The notes beneath the pieces are model-generated. The model did not search any database, was not told the origin of the DNA, and saw only the letters and a program-made list of their open reading frames with translations. Shown one piece after another: positions 1-7,612 of a stretch of 16,405 nucleotides of DNA. The position numbers and the translations under genes are program-made. The stretch is from the NCBI GenBank assembly GCA_016839985.1, contig JAEOTG010000244.1:1-16405 (forward strand), in the 5' to 3' direction. This stretch comes from Candidatus Heimdallarchaeota archaeon. GTDB taxonomy: Archaea > Asgardarchaeota > Heimdallarchaeia > Heimdallarchaeales > Heimdallarchaeaceae. Position 1 is the stretch's first letter; each line of letters opens with the position of its first letter.

Positions 1-2895
1 AAAAAGAATTTACTTCATGAAGGAACAGGCAATGTGGGTGTCATTAATACTTTTAGAACCGGGGGAACTTTAGCAGGTTTATTAACTGTGATAGGAGAAA
101 TTTCTAAAGCTTTTATACCACTGGTAATATCATTCTTTCTTTTCGAAAAACAATTGGGTGCATCATTCTTTCGTTTTGAGGATAAGCGTTGGATAAGTTT
201 AATGTACTTATTTTTGATTCTTCTAGGAATAAATTTCTCAATTTTTCTAAGATTTAGAGGAGGGCATGGCTCTACAATGACTTTTTTCTCTACTTTAATC
301 TTATCCCCTTTTTCAGCATTAACCCTATTAGGTATAAACACTATCCTTCACTTTTTTTCAAGATATGATTTTAGAATAAAGAGATTATGGACTTTATTTA
401 TCCCTGCTATAATTTATGCATTTGAAAGAAGTATAATATATACCTCGTTTGGTGCTGCTACTGCACTTTTGTTCTTAATTCAAAGTGGAGAAAGTAGAGA
501 TGATTATGTTAGACACTTCGAAGAATATGAGATGAGTAAGAGAAAAAAACTATCAATAAAATTTCACAAATTATCTTTTTATAAGCGTGTACCTTTTATT
601 GGTAATAAGGCAAATAATCTTGAATTTTTGATATCGCAGAAAGCAAAAGTTCCTACAACTTATGTTTTAGATTGGTATATGTGTTCCAAACTAGTTGATT
701 CAGATATTGAGATAAAGGAAAAAATTATCAAAAAAATACAAAAAAGAATTTCACCAACAAAATCTTATGCAATACGTTCTTCTGCTTCTATAGAGGATGA
801 TCCTGAATTCTCATTTGCTGGACAATTCATGACTATACTAAATGTTCAAGGAATTGATAAAATCATAAATGCAATTGAAGATATCTATAATTCAAAGAAA
901 AGTAAAAGTGTGCAGAATTATGTCACTAAATCTAATTTGGAATATGATAATCTCAGAATGGCTGTTATTGTCCAAGAAATGGTTAATCCAGTTTTTTCTG
1001 GCGTAAGTTTCGGAAAAAATCCAATTACAGGATTAGATGAAGTCGTAATTGAAGCAGTTGAAGGGAGCGGACAATTATTATTACAGGATGGGATTACACC
1101 CTTTCACTGTGTTTATAAATGGGGGGAGATACTTTCAGAATCTAAAGAAAATCCAATCCCAGTTGATATTATTCAAATAATTGCTGAAGAGACATTGAGA
1201 ATTCAGAAAAAATATCAAAAACCTGTAGATCTTGAATGGGTTTATGATGGAAAAAAAATAAATTGGGTGCAAGTAAGACCTATAACTACATTTACAGAAT
1301 TGAATATTTATACTAATAAGTTTTCCAAAGAATTTTTACCTGGCATTATCAAACCATTAATTTTTTCCATAAATATTCTTCTCATTAATTCTACTTGGAT
1401 TGACATACTAACTGAATTAATTGGAAAAAATGATTTAGATCCGTATCGGCTAGCTAAATTATTTTATTATCGAGCATATTTTAATATAGGAAAGCTTGGT
1501 CAAATTTTCGAAACAGTAGGTTTTCCTAGAGAGTTGCTGGAAATTCTTGTCCTTTCAGAAGGTGAAAATCAGAAACCTAAGTTCAAAATTACTTTCAAAA
1601 CGCTTAGACATTTACCTAGGGTTGTAAAATTTTTGATTAATAAGTTATTTTTCTTTGAAAGGAGAATTAAAAGGGACTTAATCTTGTTAATTAATGAATA
1701 TGAAAAGTATGAAAATGAAAAACTTGATGATAAAACACCAAATAAGCTTCTAATAATTATTAAGGAATTATTTGAACTAAATAGAAAAGTTGCATACTTT
1801 AGTCTTATTATTCCTCTTCTTAATTTCTTCTTTAATAATAGACTAACAAGAAAATTAAAGAGATATAATCTTACTATAGAAAGTTTAAACTATCTACTTA
1901 ATTCTGAGCAGAATCTATCTGATTTCAATCCACATCTTCATTTAAAAGACCTTCATGCTGAATTTAAGAACTTACCAGACAATATAAAAACTGAAATAAG
2001 AAAAGGGTCATTTGAGCAATTTCTAGAAATACTTGAAATTGTGGTTTTTAAAAAGAATGTTCTGAATTTTATTGATAAATTTGGCCATCTAAGTGATAGC
2101 GGAAACGATTTTTCACTCATACACTGGAGAGAGAAACCCAAATTAATTCTTGAAATGATAATTAATTACACACTCCCAAAAAGCAAGATTGTAGATCCAG
2201 AGATTGTACCTATCAGAAAAATAGAAGGAAAAAATTTAGTGAAAAAAGTTAAAAGGTATAGATATTATAAAGAACAAATTAGTTTTGAATATACATGTGG
2301 TTACAGTCTTTTTAGATCATATTTCTCTGCCTTAGCAAAACAATTTGTTCAAAAAGGAATATTTCAAGAAGAAAATGATATCTATTATCTAACGTTTGAA
2401 GAAATAATTGAAATAATTGAAAAGGATTTATGGAGAGAAAGTAGGCAAGAACAAGTAGACAGAATTAAGAGAGAAATAGAGAAATATAGCGATATTAAAG
2501 CACCAGCTACTATTTATGGAGATAATCCACCTCCTATTACTTTAGATACGAAAATATATCATAAATTCATAGGAACACCTTCTTCTCCTGGTTACTATTT
2601 GGGTCAAATTACTAAAGTAAAAGGCATTGATGAATTTAACAAAATTCAAGATGGAGATGTTTTAGTTATTCCCTATTCTGATGTTTCTTGGACTCCTATC
2701 TTCTCGAAAGCTGGAGCAGTAATATCTGAAGCAGGAGGTATGCTTTCTCACTGTTCTATTATAGCTAGAGAATATAAAATCCCAGCTGTGGTCTCAGTTG
2801 ACGGAATTTTTCAGCTAAACGATGGTGATACTGTATCTATTGATGGTTATAAAGGAGAAGTGAATTTAGTAAAGAGGATTTCTGAAGACCACTGA
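1..2895 (+). CDS. PlsY-like membrane domain fused to a rifampin-phosphotransferase-like ATP-grasp/His-swivel enzyme (5' partial)
   Basis: The frame is open from base 1, so the gene starts upstream; 964 residues are visible (numbered here from base 1). Residues 8-22 (GTGNVGVINTFRTGG) match the first PlsY glycerol-3-phosphate acyltransferase motif, and FRGGHG at 85-90 resembles the second (GGKG). Several hydrophobic segments run to about residue 165. I do not find the third PlsY motif, so acyltransferase activity is doubtful. Residues ~197-428 are a PPDK_N ATP-grasp domain: IRSSAS around R259, SFAGQF, VIVQEMV, and a closing DLEW...VQVRPITT. A helical ~430-residue section follows. Residues ~860-955 are the PEP-utiliser swivelling domain with GGMLSH and phospho-acceptor His917. 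There is no PEP/pyruvate TIM barrel, so the order resembles rifampin phosphotransferase rather than PEP synthase. Inference: a membrane-tethered phosphotransferase that moves phosphate through His917 to an unknown, perhaps lipid-like, acceptor. Confidence 0.85.
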   Translation, partial: KKNLLHEGTGNVGVINTFRTGGTLAGLLTVIGEISKAFIPLVISFFLFEKQLGASFFRFEDKRWISLMYLFLILLGINFSIFLRFRGGHGSTMTFFSTLILSPFSALTLLGINTILHFFSRYDFRIKRLWTLFIPAIIYAFERSIIYTSFGAATALLFLIQSGESRDDYVRHFEEYEMSKRKKLSIKFHKLSFYKRVPFIGNKANNLEFLISQKAKVPTTYVLDWYMCSKLVDSDIEIKEKIIKKIQKRISPTKSYAIRSSASIEDDPEFSFAGQFMTILNVQGIDKIINAIEDIYNSKKSKSVQNYVTKSNLEYDNLRMAVIVQEMVNPVFSGVSFGKNPITGLDEVVIEAVEGSGQLLLQDGITPFHCVYKWGEILSESKENPIPVDIIQIIAEETLRIQKKYQKPVDLEWVYDGKKINWVQVRPITTFTELNIYTNKFSKEFLPGIIKPLIFSINILLINSTWIDILTELIGKNDLDPYRLAKLFYYRAYFNIGKLGQIFETVGFPRELLEILVLSEGENQKPKFKITFKTLRHLPRVVKFLINKLFFFERRIKRDLILLINEYEKYENEKLDDKTPNKLLIIIKELFELNRKVAYFSLIIPLLNFFFNNRLTRKLKRYNLTIESLNYLLNSEQNLSDFNPHLHLKDLHAEFKNLPDNIKTEIRKGSFEQFLEILEIVVFKKNVLNFIDKFGHLSDSGNDFSLIHWREKPKLILEMIINYTLPKSKIVDPEIVPIRKIEGKNLVKKVKRYRYYKEQISFEYTCGYSLFRSYFSALAKQFVQKGIFQEENDIYYLTFEEIIEIIEKDLWRESRQEQVDRIKREIEKYSDIKAPATIYGDNPPPITLDTKIYHKFIGTPSSPGYYLGQITKVKGIDEFNKIQDGDVLVIPYSDVSWTPIFSKAGAVISEAGGMLSHCSIIAREYKIPAVVSVDGIFQLNDGDTVSIDGYKGEVNLVKRISEDH

Positions 2896-4572
2896 TTGTG
2901 GAAGAACAAGCCATAGAAGAAGAAAAGCTAATATAAACGCTGTTAAGAAATCATTTCTTGATATTTTATTTAAAAGAATCCCAAAAAGAACAATAAAACC
3001 TAAAATCATTGAGATTTCAAAGATGCCGATTATAATCCCAATGAAACCAAAGACAAATGCAAGTATAATTACAATTAGGATTAAACTTAGAATAATCCCC
3101 ATGAATCCAAGCAAATTTATGAAAAATTTCTCTTTATCTTTGGATATCATTTTTAATTGTTTTATGCTTATATAGAAACCAATTGAACTGAAAGGAGTGA
3201 GAATGACTAGCCAAGGGATTTTCCTAATAGGAAAGAAGAACCATAATCCTGTATGAGTAAAAAAACTGATAAAAATAAGAATGACCAGAAAAAAACTTAA
3301 AATTAGTCCAAGATTCTTGAAATCTATTTTATTAGGTTTTTTAAAAATTGTATCTATTTGCCATTCTCCTTTAATCCCAATCATTTTACCTTTCCAGTAG
3401 AATAATAACTCTGTTATTCCAAGTCCAAAGAATAAACCAGTGTAGCTTATCGCTAATAAAGGTAAATCCATTCCTAAAACAAGAAATAACATAGAGATTA
3501 AAATCATGATAGGAATAGACAAGAAAAATGTGATTGTCTTAGCTAGGAAAAACTTGTTTGCTTTTTGAATCTCAAAATTAAAACTATCCCTAGGTTTCTG
3601 ATTTTCAAGTTTCCTGTTATTAAGCAGACTGCTACTTGAGATAAAAAAGGTATAAAACCCAATTATTATCATTAACCAACTTATATTTCTCCATTTAGTT
3701 ACTGATATATAATTAACTTCTTCCAGATCCAGACCAAAAAAATTTGCAGCTCTTTCTATTGCAGTCTGAATTATCTTAGAAGAATAAATCTCATAATTGT
3801 GAAAAACTCTTTCGAATAAGATTAATTCTCTAGATAGGTTGTTAGTACCCATATAATAAGATCCAACACTGGAATAACTATCATTAATCAATTTCTCATA
3901 TAAGAGAAGAGCTCCTTTAGGGGGAAGAACATCATCCCAAATCCCAGTAAGTATAGTGATATTTGTTTTTGGATTATTTGTTCCAAGATTGATTATCCAA
4001 TCTAATTCAAGATCAAAAACACCTGTAAAAACATCTACTTTGTTTTCAACATCTAAATTGATCTGAGCGCCTATTAGTATTAAACCAGCAACAGCTAAAG
4101 AATCAAAAGTTTGTTCTTGAAGAGCAATTCTTGCCCCATAACTCTGACCAATTAATACAATCTGAGAATCATTTAAACCAGCAAGTGATTTAAATACCTC
4201 TTTAACTTGCTGTATCTGCTGAGCTTGTATATCTGTTGCAGTGTTATTAAAATCTATAAACCCAGAACTTCTTCCATGTCCAGAATAGTCAAAAGTTAAA
4301 ACATGAAAACCTTGAAGATTGAATTCCATTACAATACTTTTTATAGAAATCTGGTCACTGCTAAAACCTTGCATTACCATAACTCCGAAAGGAATAGAAC
4401 CTGAATAATACGTGCATACAATAGTATCTTGACGTTTTTCATCAATTATTTCGAAGATTTCCTTATCACTGATTTTAACTTCAAAGGACAATAATAAAGC
4501 AAAAAATGAGAGTATCAATAATATACTAACAACCAAGAAAATTAGGTTGATAACTCGTCGTTTATTTTTCAT
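2866..4572 (-). CDS. alpha/beta hydrolase with C-terminal polytopic membrane domain
   Basis: The protein has 568 residues. A hydrophobic helix at residues 8-30 is followed by an alpha/beta-hydrolase domain to about 280. It shows FDYSGHGRSSG at 94-104 (serine-hydrolase loop before the nucleophile), the nucleophile elbow GQSYG with Ser144, the likely acid Asp213/Asp214 in IWDDVLPP, and the likely catalytic His258. Six to eight hydrophobic segments follow from about 297 to the C-terminus. The hydrolase domain probably sits outside the membrane after the first helix. The substrate is not evident; lipid or ester hydrolysis would suit the membrane setting. The last 30 bases overlap, tail to tail, the 3' end of the preceding plus-strand gene. 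A TATA-like box (gttatatgt) lies 27-35 nt before the ATG. Confidence 0.85.
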   Translation of the reverse strand: MKNKRRVINLIFLVVSILLILSFFALLLSFEVKISDKEIFEIIDEKRQDTIVCTYYSGSIPFGVMVMQGFSSDQISIKSIVMEFNLQGFHVLTFDYSGHGRSSGFIDFNNTATDIQAQQIQQVKEVFKSLAGLNDSQIVLIGQSYGARIALQEQTFDSLAVAGLILIGAQINLDVENKVDVFTGVFDLELDWIINLGTNNPKTNITILTGIWDDVLPPKGALLLYEKLINDSYSSVGSYYMGTNNLSRELILFERVFHNYEIYSSKIIQTAIERAANFFGLDLEEVNYISVTKWRNISWLMIIIGFYTFFISSSSLLNNRKLENQKPRDSFNFEIQKANKFFLAKTITFFLSIPIMILISMLFLVLGMDLPLLAISYTGLFFGLGITELLFYWKGKMIGIKGEWQIDTIFKKPNKIDFKNLGLILSFFLVILIFISFFTHTGLWFFFPIRKIPWLVILTPFSSIGFYISIKQLKMISKDKEKFFINLLGFMGIILSLILIVIILAFVFGFIGIIIGIFEISMILGFIVLFGILLNKISRNDFLTAFILAFLLLWLVLPQSVVFRNPLY

Positions 4573-4598
4573 ACTAAAGCTATATATTCAATAATTTA

Positions 4599-4607
4599 CA
4601 TATAACT
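4599..4607 (-). promoter_or_regulatory. TATA-like box for the membrane hydrolase gene
   Basis: Read on the minus strand this is gttatatgt, 27-35 nt upstream of the ATG at 4572, the spacing expected of an archaeal TATA box driving a very short leader. The call rests on sequence and distance only. Confidence 0.45.
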
Positions 4608-4654
4608 TTTTACTATTTTTTGTAAATACTTAGAATGATTATAGATTAGAAGTA

Positions 4655-5209
4655 TTATTTCTTCCATAACTTAATTATAGAAAGGCTTTCTGCTAAGAAA
4701 GAAAAATCTGCTTTATTAACATCATCTTTGTTTTTTTTCCAACCAAAGACAAATCTAGACATTAATGGATTATTGGTCACATACCATTTGAAAACTTCAA
4801 TGATTACTTCTTTTTCTTTGATTATCTCAAATTTAACATGATATTTTTTAAAACCTTTTTTCATATAAACTTCATCAGGATTTGCTATCATATTTCTAAA
4901 CCAATCTGCTTTCTTTCCTCTACCAACAAAGATATGAATAACTCCAGCAATTATGTGATGTCCTAAAGGTGTGATTCTTTCTAAACCACTCTTTCTACCC
5001 TTTGTATAAAGTAATATCATAAATTTATTAAAACCAAACAGTGGAATTAAACCCATTTTATAGAGAGGTCTAATCAGATATTTATTCATGAATTTGAAAC
5101 GATTGATAATCTTTTTTTGCTTCTTCTTTTCTGCTAAAAGAAAGTTGTATTCAAACGATCCTTTTCTTGGAAGAAGAATACTCTCTTTATGTTCTTTCAA
5201 ATGAGACAC
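4655..5209 (-). CDS. deazaflavin (F420)-dependent nitroreductase family protein (Ddn/DUF385-like)
   Basis: The protein has 184 residues with the Ddn-fold signature: a hydrophobic strand followed by TKGRKSGLERITPL at residues 69-82, where GRKSG contacts the deazaflavin phosphate in the family, and WFRNMIANPDEV at 103-114. A basic N-terminal extension of ~45 residues precedes the core; membrane-associated Ddn proteins also have a distinct N-terminus. The family uses reduced F420 to reduce quinones or nitro compounds; the substrate here is unknown. The start is GTG at 5207-5209 after an AAGG; a shorter start at the in-frame Met41 is possible. It lies 21 nt downstream of the LLM-class F420 oxidoreductase on the same strand, so the two are probably cotranscribed. 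Confidence 0.85.
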   Translation of the reverse strand: MSHLKEHKESILLPRKGSFEYNFLLAEKKKQKKIINRFKFMNKYLIRPLYKMGLIPLFGFNKFMILLYTKGRKSGLERITPLGHHIIAGVIHIFVGRGKKADWFRNMIANPDEVYMKKGFKKYHVKFEIIKEKEVIIEVFKWYVTNNPLMSRFVFGWKKNKDDVNKADFSFLAESLSIIKLWKK

Positions 5210-5230
5210 CTTAATTTACAGTCACTTCAT

Positions 5231-6166
5231 TCATAAATCTGCAGCTACAGGTATTATTTCATCCTTAAATACTTTTAACGGTTCTTGACTTGCTAATGGA
5301 TCACGCATATTAAATAAAGCATGGTCAATTCCCATTTTTGCTTGCATCTTTAGGTTTTCAATGATGTCTTCTACAGTTTTTAGGTTTTTTACACCCATTT
5401 GAGTCTTATCACTTATATCTGGTTGATCTAAGAATACACTTCCCAATGATGTTTTTTCTATTTCTTCATAAGGACGATTTTCATTCTCACAATGTTTCTT
5501 CAAGACTTTGATTGCTTCTTCCACTGCATTCATTCCTCTACCAATGAAAAGATTACATGCATCTGCATATTTTGCAACTAATCTAAGTGTCTTATTTGGT
5601 CCCATTCCACCTATTAATATTGGTGGATATTTATGAATTGGTTGAGGATGACACATTGTTTCTTTCAAGTGGTAATGTTTACCTTTGAATTCCTCTCCAT
5701 TCTTTTCTGACCACATTAATTTTGTTATCTGTAATGCTTCTTCCAGCATTTCAAAACGTACTGTCCAATCATAGAAGGGGATTCCTAAACCTATAGATTC
5801 TCTTTCAAACCATCCTGCTCCTATTCCGAGATAAGCTCTCCCTTTTGAAAGAATGTCTAATGAAGTAACTGTTTTTACTAGCATTCCTGGATGACGATAA
5901 ATATTTCCAGTGACCATTGTGCCTAGCTTAACATTCTTTGTTAATGCTGCTATATAGTTTAAGACTGAATATCCTTCGTACATATCTTCCTCAGCTGGAC
6001 CCAAAAGCCAACTTTCTTCACTTCCTATTTGGAAGAAATGATCCATTACCCAAAGACTGTCAAAACCCGCTTTATCTACTTGAGTACTGATTTCTTTGAT
6101 ATCTTCTGCGAATGCTTCTTTTCCTCCTGGAAAAGTAAAATTAGGAATTTGTAATCCGATTTTCAT
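5231..6166 (-). CDS. F420-dependent LLM-class oxidoreductase (TIGR03560/Rv1855c-like)
   Basis: The protein has 311 residues, normal for the bacterial-luciferase-like TIM-barrel family. It opens with MKIGLQIPNFTFPGG and continues with AGFDSLWVMDHFFQIG, LGTMVTGNIYRHPGML, GRAYLGIGAGWFERE, HPQPIHKYPPILIGG and YADACNLF. This series of blocks is typical of the TIGR03560 subgroup. Family members use reduced F420 (some use FMN) as hydride donor or acceptor; the substrate cannot be told. The ATG at 6166 starts directly on the conserved first strand, so the start is secure. The Ddn-like gene follows 21 nt downstream, which supports a real F420 redox unit and an F420-making host. Confidence 0.92.
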   Translation of the reverse strand: MKIGLQIPNFTFPGGKEAFAEDIKEISTQVDKAGFDSLWVMDHFFQIGSEESWLLGPAEEDMYEGYSVLNYIAALTKNVKLGTMVTGNIYRHPGMLVKTVTSLDILSKGRAYLGIGAGWFERESIGLGIPFYDWTVRFEMLEEALQITKLMWSEKNGEEFKGKHYHLKETMCHPQPIHKYPPILIGGMGPNKTLRLVAKYADACNLFIGRGMNAVEEAIKVLKKHCENENRPYEEIEKTSLGSVFLDQPDISDKTQMGVKNLKTVEDIIENLKMQAKMGIDHALFNMRDPLASQEPLKVFKDEIIPVAADL

Positions 6167-6197
6167 GTGAATATTTGATTTGAAAATCTAATTAAAT

Positions 6198-6220
6198 CTT
6201 AGCTTCTACCAAATGCTAAG
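6198..6220. repeat. short inverted repeat between the GNAT remnant and the LLM gene
   Basis: CTTAGC at 6198-6203 and GCTAAG at 6215-6220 are perfect 6-base arms around an 11-nt loop. It lies just past the stop of the minus-strand GNAT remnant and 32 nt before the LLM start. It could be an old terminator or a regulatory hairpin; chance is not excluded. Confidence 0.3.
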
Positions 6221-6227
6221 CTTTTCG

Positions 6228-6490
6228 TTAGTTTACTCTTTGTTTCAGGTATTTATTTAATTGGTCTAGTTCTATTTGAGCTTCTATGGATTCCCTATAA
6301 AACTTGAAACCTAATCTATCATTTATTGATAGCATTGGTGCATTGGTAGTAGCATTTTCGGTTCGAACAACTTTCACTTCAGGAAAACATTCCTTTATTT
6401 CTAGAAGCATTGCTGCTTTCAACTATTTCCATAATCCTCGTTGATCAAGGTTATGATAGGAAAAAATATGATGTAACCCCTGTTGTTTCA
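6228..6490 (-). pseudogene. decayed GNAT N-acetyltransferase (C-terminal half recognisable)
   Basis: The 64-codon open stretch 6228-6422 encodes a GNAT C-terminal half: LKAAMLLEIKECFPEV, then ENATTNAPMLSINDRLGFKF, which matches the family's N-x2-M-x2-IN-x2-LGF block. Directly upstream in the same frame is a TAG (6423-6425), and beyond it the frame still reads DQRGLWK, which looks like the acetyl-CoA-binding RG-x-G/A-LK loop interrupted by the stop. Further upstream, TTGV appears in a shifted frame, suggesting a frameshift as well. The N-terminal half of the normal ~150-300 residue protein is gone. A TTG start giving a 64-residue protein is formally possible, but it would lack part of the CoA site. 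The upstream limit is approximate. Confidence 0.7.
6461..6470 (+). promoter_or_regulatory. possible TATA box for the 36-residue membrane microprotein
   Basis: The A/T run aaaaaatatg lies 27-36 nt before the ATG at 6497, which is archaeal promoter spacing. It sits inside the decayed GNAT region. Confidence 0.3.
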
Positions 6491-6496
6491 CCTTTT

Positions 6497-6607
6497 ATGA
6501 CTCGTGTTTTGGAATTCATTATTACAACTAGTCTGATTCTAAGCATCTTCGTCATTTTACTAGTCTTAAATAGATTTAGAAGAAAAAAAAGAAATAATCT
6601 ATACTAG
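6497..6607 (+). CDS. possible single-pass membrane microprotein
   Basis: This ATG-started frame gives 36 residues: a short head (MTRVLEF), about 17 hydrophobic residues (IITTSLILSIFVILLVL) and a strongly basic tail (NRFRRKKRNNLY). That is the pattern of a tail-anchored or single-helix peptide obeying the positive-inside rule. A TATA-like run sits 27-36 nt upstream, and a perfect hairpin with a T-run begins at the stop codon, so a short transcription unit is plausible. The frame is open further 5' to 6410, so it could instead be the C-terminal anchor of a broken larger membrane protein. No homologue is recognised. Confidence 0.45.
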   Translation: MTRVLEFIITTSLILSIFVILLVLNRFRRKKRNNLY

Positions 6608-6628
6608 CTCTTTGAGCTAGTTTTTTTT
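6603..6628 (+). terminator. hairpin/oligo-T terminator
   Basis: ACTAGCTC (6603-6610) and GAGCTAGT (6614-6621) form a perfect 8-bp stem with a TTT loop, followed by T to 6628. The stem contains the TAG stop of the 36-codon gene. It also lies between convergent units (the microprotein and the PNPOx-like gene), and on the minus strand a T-rich run follows about 11 nt later, so it could act in both directions. Confidence 0.75.
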
Positions 6629-6648
6629 CTCTAATTAGCATCTTACTT

Positions 6649-7185
6649 CTAATATGGAAACTCAGGATGAATCTTGTCTTCAATTCTCATCTGAAATACT
6701 CTTTTATTTTTAATATCCATTTTCTGCAAATGAAATCTATCATGAATTTTTTCAAATTTCACTATTGCTTTAGGATAGATTTTTATTAAAACCATTTCTG
6801 GAATCTTTGAGAAAATATCTACGTACATTTCTGAGAATTTTTTGTAAAACAAATCTAAATGTACTATATTTTTCTTATCTAATGGTTTCCCCAGTATTTC
6901 AGCTTCACCCTCATATTGAACTTTATGTAATGTCAGTGATACTTTTGGATTCTCCTTTATTTGTTCTACTTTTTTATTATGTTCCCAAGACCAGAAATAT
7001 ATCTCTAAACCATCATTAGCAAAGGAAATAGTTCTTGAGGTTACACGATCTTTACTTGAAGTTGCTAAAACAATCTCTTGGTTTTCATCAAAGAATTGGA
7101 TAATTTCATCTCTGAATATCTCATAATCTAATTCCTTTCTCATCTCTAGGATTGCTTTCTCAGAATCTAAATCGTTCTGACTCAT
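6649..7185 (-). CDS. pyridoxamine 5'-phosphate oxidase-like (split beta-barrel) flavoprotein
   Basis: The protein has 178 residues. Residues ~24-110 show the PNPOx-like split-barrel pattern: an amphipathic helix (FRDEIIQFFDEN), strand EIVLATSSKDRVTSRTISF, strand LEIYFWSWEHNKK, then VEQIKENPKVSLTL, where the K-x2-NP block is the usual hallmark. Members bind FMN, F420 or heme and include oxidoreductases and cofactor-binding proteins; which applies here cannot be read from the sequence. The C-terminal ~70 residues (LFYKKFSEMY onwards) follow the layout of general-stress-type members. The ATG at 7185 is the only good start. It stands alone, convergent with the terminator hairpin at 6603-6628. Confidence 0.8.
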   Translation of the reverse strand: MSQNDLDSEKAILEMRKELDYEIFRDEIIQFFDENQEIVLATSSKDRVTSRTISFANDGLEIYFWSWEHNKKVEQIKENPKVSLTLHKVQYEGEAEILGKPLDKKNIVHLDLFYKKFSEMYVDIFSKIPEMVLIKIYPKAIVKFEKIHDRFHLQKMDIKNKRVFQMRIEDKIHPEFPY

Positions 7186-7383
7186 TGTATCACTCTAGAT
7201 ATAATTTGACTGTGTTAGATATTAATACTATTCTACTAGATTTATTTTTTTGACGTTTAAACAGCATGCAAAACCAAGAAAAATAATCTTAAACTAATTT
7301 CCTTTCTCTAATAGTTTAAACTGCATTAGAATGGTTATAGCATCGTTCTAAAAAAAGCGTACTAAATCAATTTTTTCAGTTTT

Positions 7384-7402
7384 TAGTCACAACTTGTGAC
7401 CA
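7384..7402. promoter_or_regulatory. palindromic operator-like site upstream of small-protein copy 1
   Basis: GTCACAA-C-TTGTGAC is a perfect 15-base palindrome at 7386-7400, extended to TAGTCAC...GTGACCA over 7384-7402. The GTGACCA half-site recurs upstream of the second small-protein copy (9418-9424, with TTGGTCAC repeats). It lies 47 nt before the GTG codon of copy 1 and just upstream of its presumed TATA element. It is a candidate transcription-factor site. Confidence 0.5.
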
Positions 7403-7417
7403 CAATGTGTGAGCAAG

Positions 7418-7428
7418 TTATTTTTAAA
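7418..7428 (+). promoter_or_regulatory. TATA-like element for small-protein copy 1
   Basis: The run ttatttttaaa lies ~22-32 nt before the GTG at 7450, so a transcript could begin close to that codon. The palindrome at 7386-7400 lies directly upstream of it. Confidence 0.4.
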
Positions 7429-7458
7429 GGGTGAACTATGTTCGGTTAGGTGAAAAAA

Positions 7459-7581
7459 TTGGCAGAAAAAATTAAACAAGAAAAACCAGAAAATCAAAAT
7501 GAATGGATTTACAATCATGAAATAAGAAAGGTTGATAAAAAGAACGTTGCTTTCTACCATGGACATACCGTTATCTACTAA
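7459..7581 (+). CDS. 40-residue small protein, copy 1 of a duplicated pair
   Basis: It encodes 40 residues beginning (L/M)AEKIKQEK, with a central NEWIYNHE and the ending GHTVIY. It matches copy 2 (9451-9573) at 31 of 40 positions, and many of the base changes between them are synonymous, which argues that both are translated. TTG at 7459 aligns with the ATG of copy 2; GTG at 7450 is in frame and would add VKK. The charged head (six Lys/Glu pairs) is followed by an aromatic-rich second half without cysteines. No known family is recognised and no function is assigned. The copies lie on either side of the serine hydrolase, and both have TGGTCAC-type sites upstream. Confidence 0.7.
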   Translation: MAEKIKQEKPENQNEWIYNHEIRKVDKKNVAFYHGHTVIY

Positions 7582-7612
7582 CCTTTCTAATTCTGTTTTC
7601 TTTATATAATTT

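Noticed and set aside
590..2895. PEP synthase (ppsA) annotation
   Set aside because: The PEP/pyruvate TIM barrel is missing and the swivel domain is at the C-terminus, as in rifampin phosphotransferase.
7203..7380. Possible RNA gene or hairpin near GTTTAAAC and TTAGAA...TTCTAA
   Set aside because: The stems are short and A/T-rich, with no tRNA cloverleaf or known RNA pattern; nothing firm can be said of this stretch.
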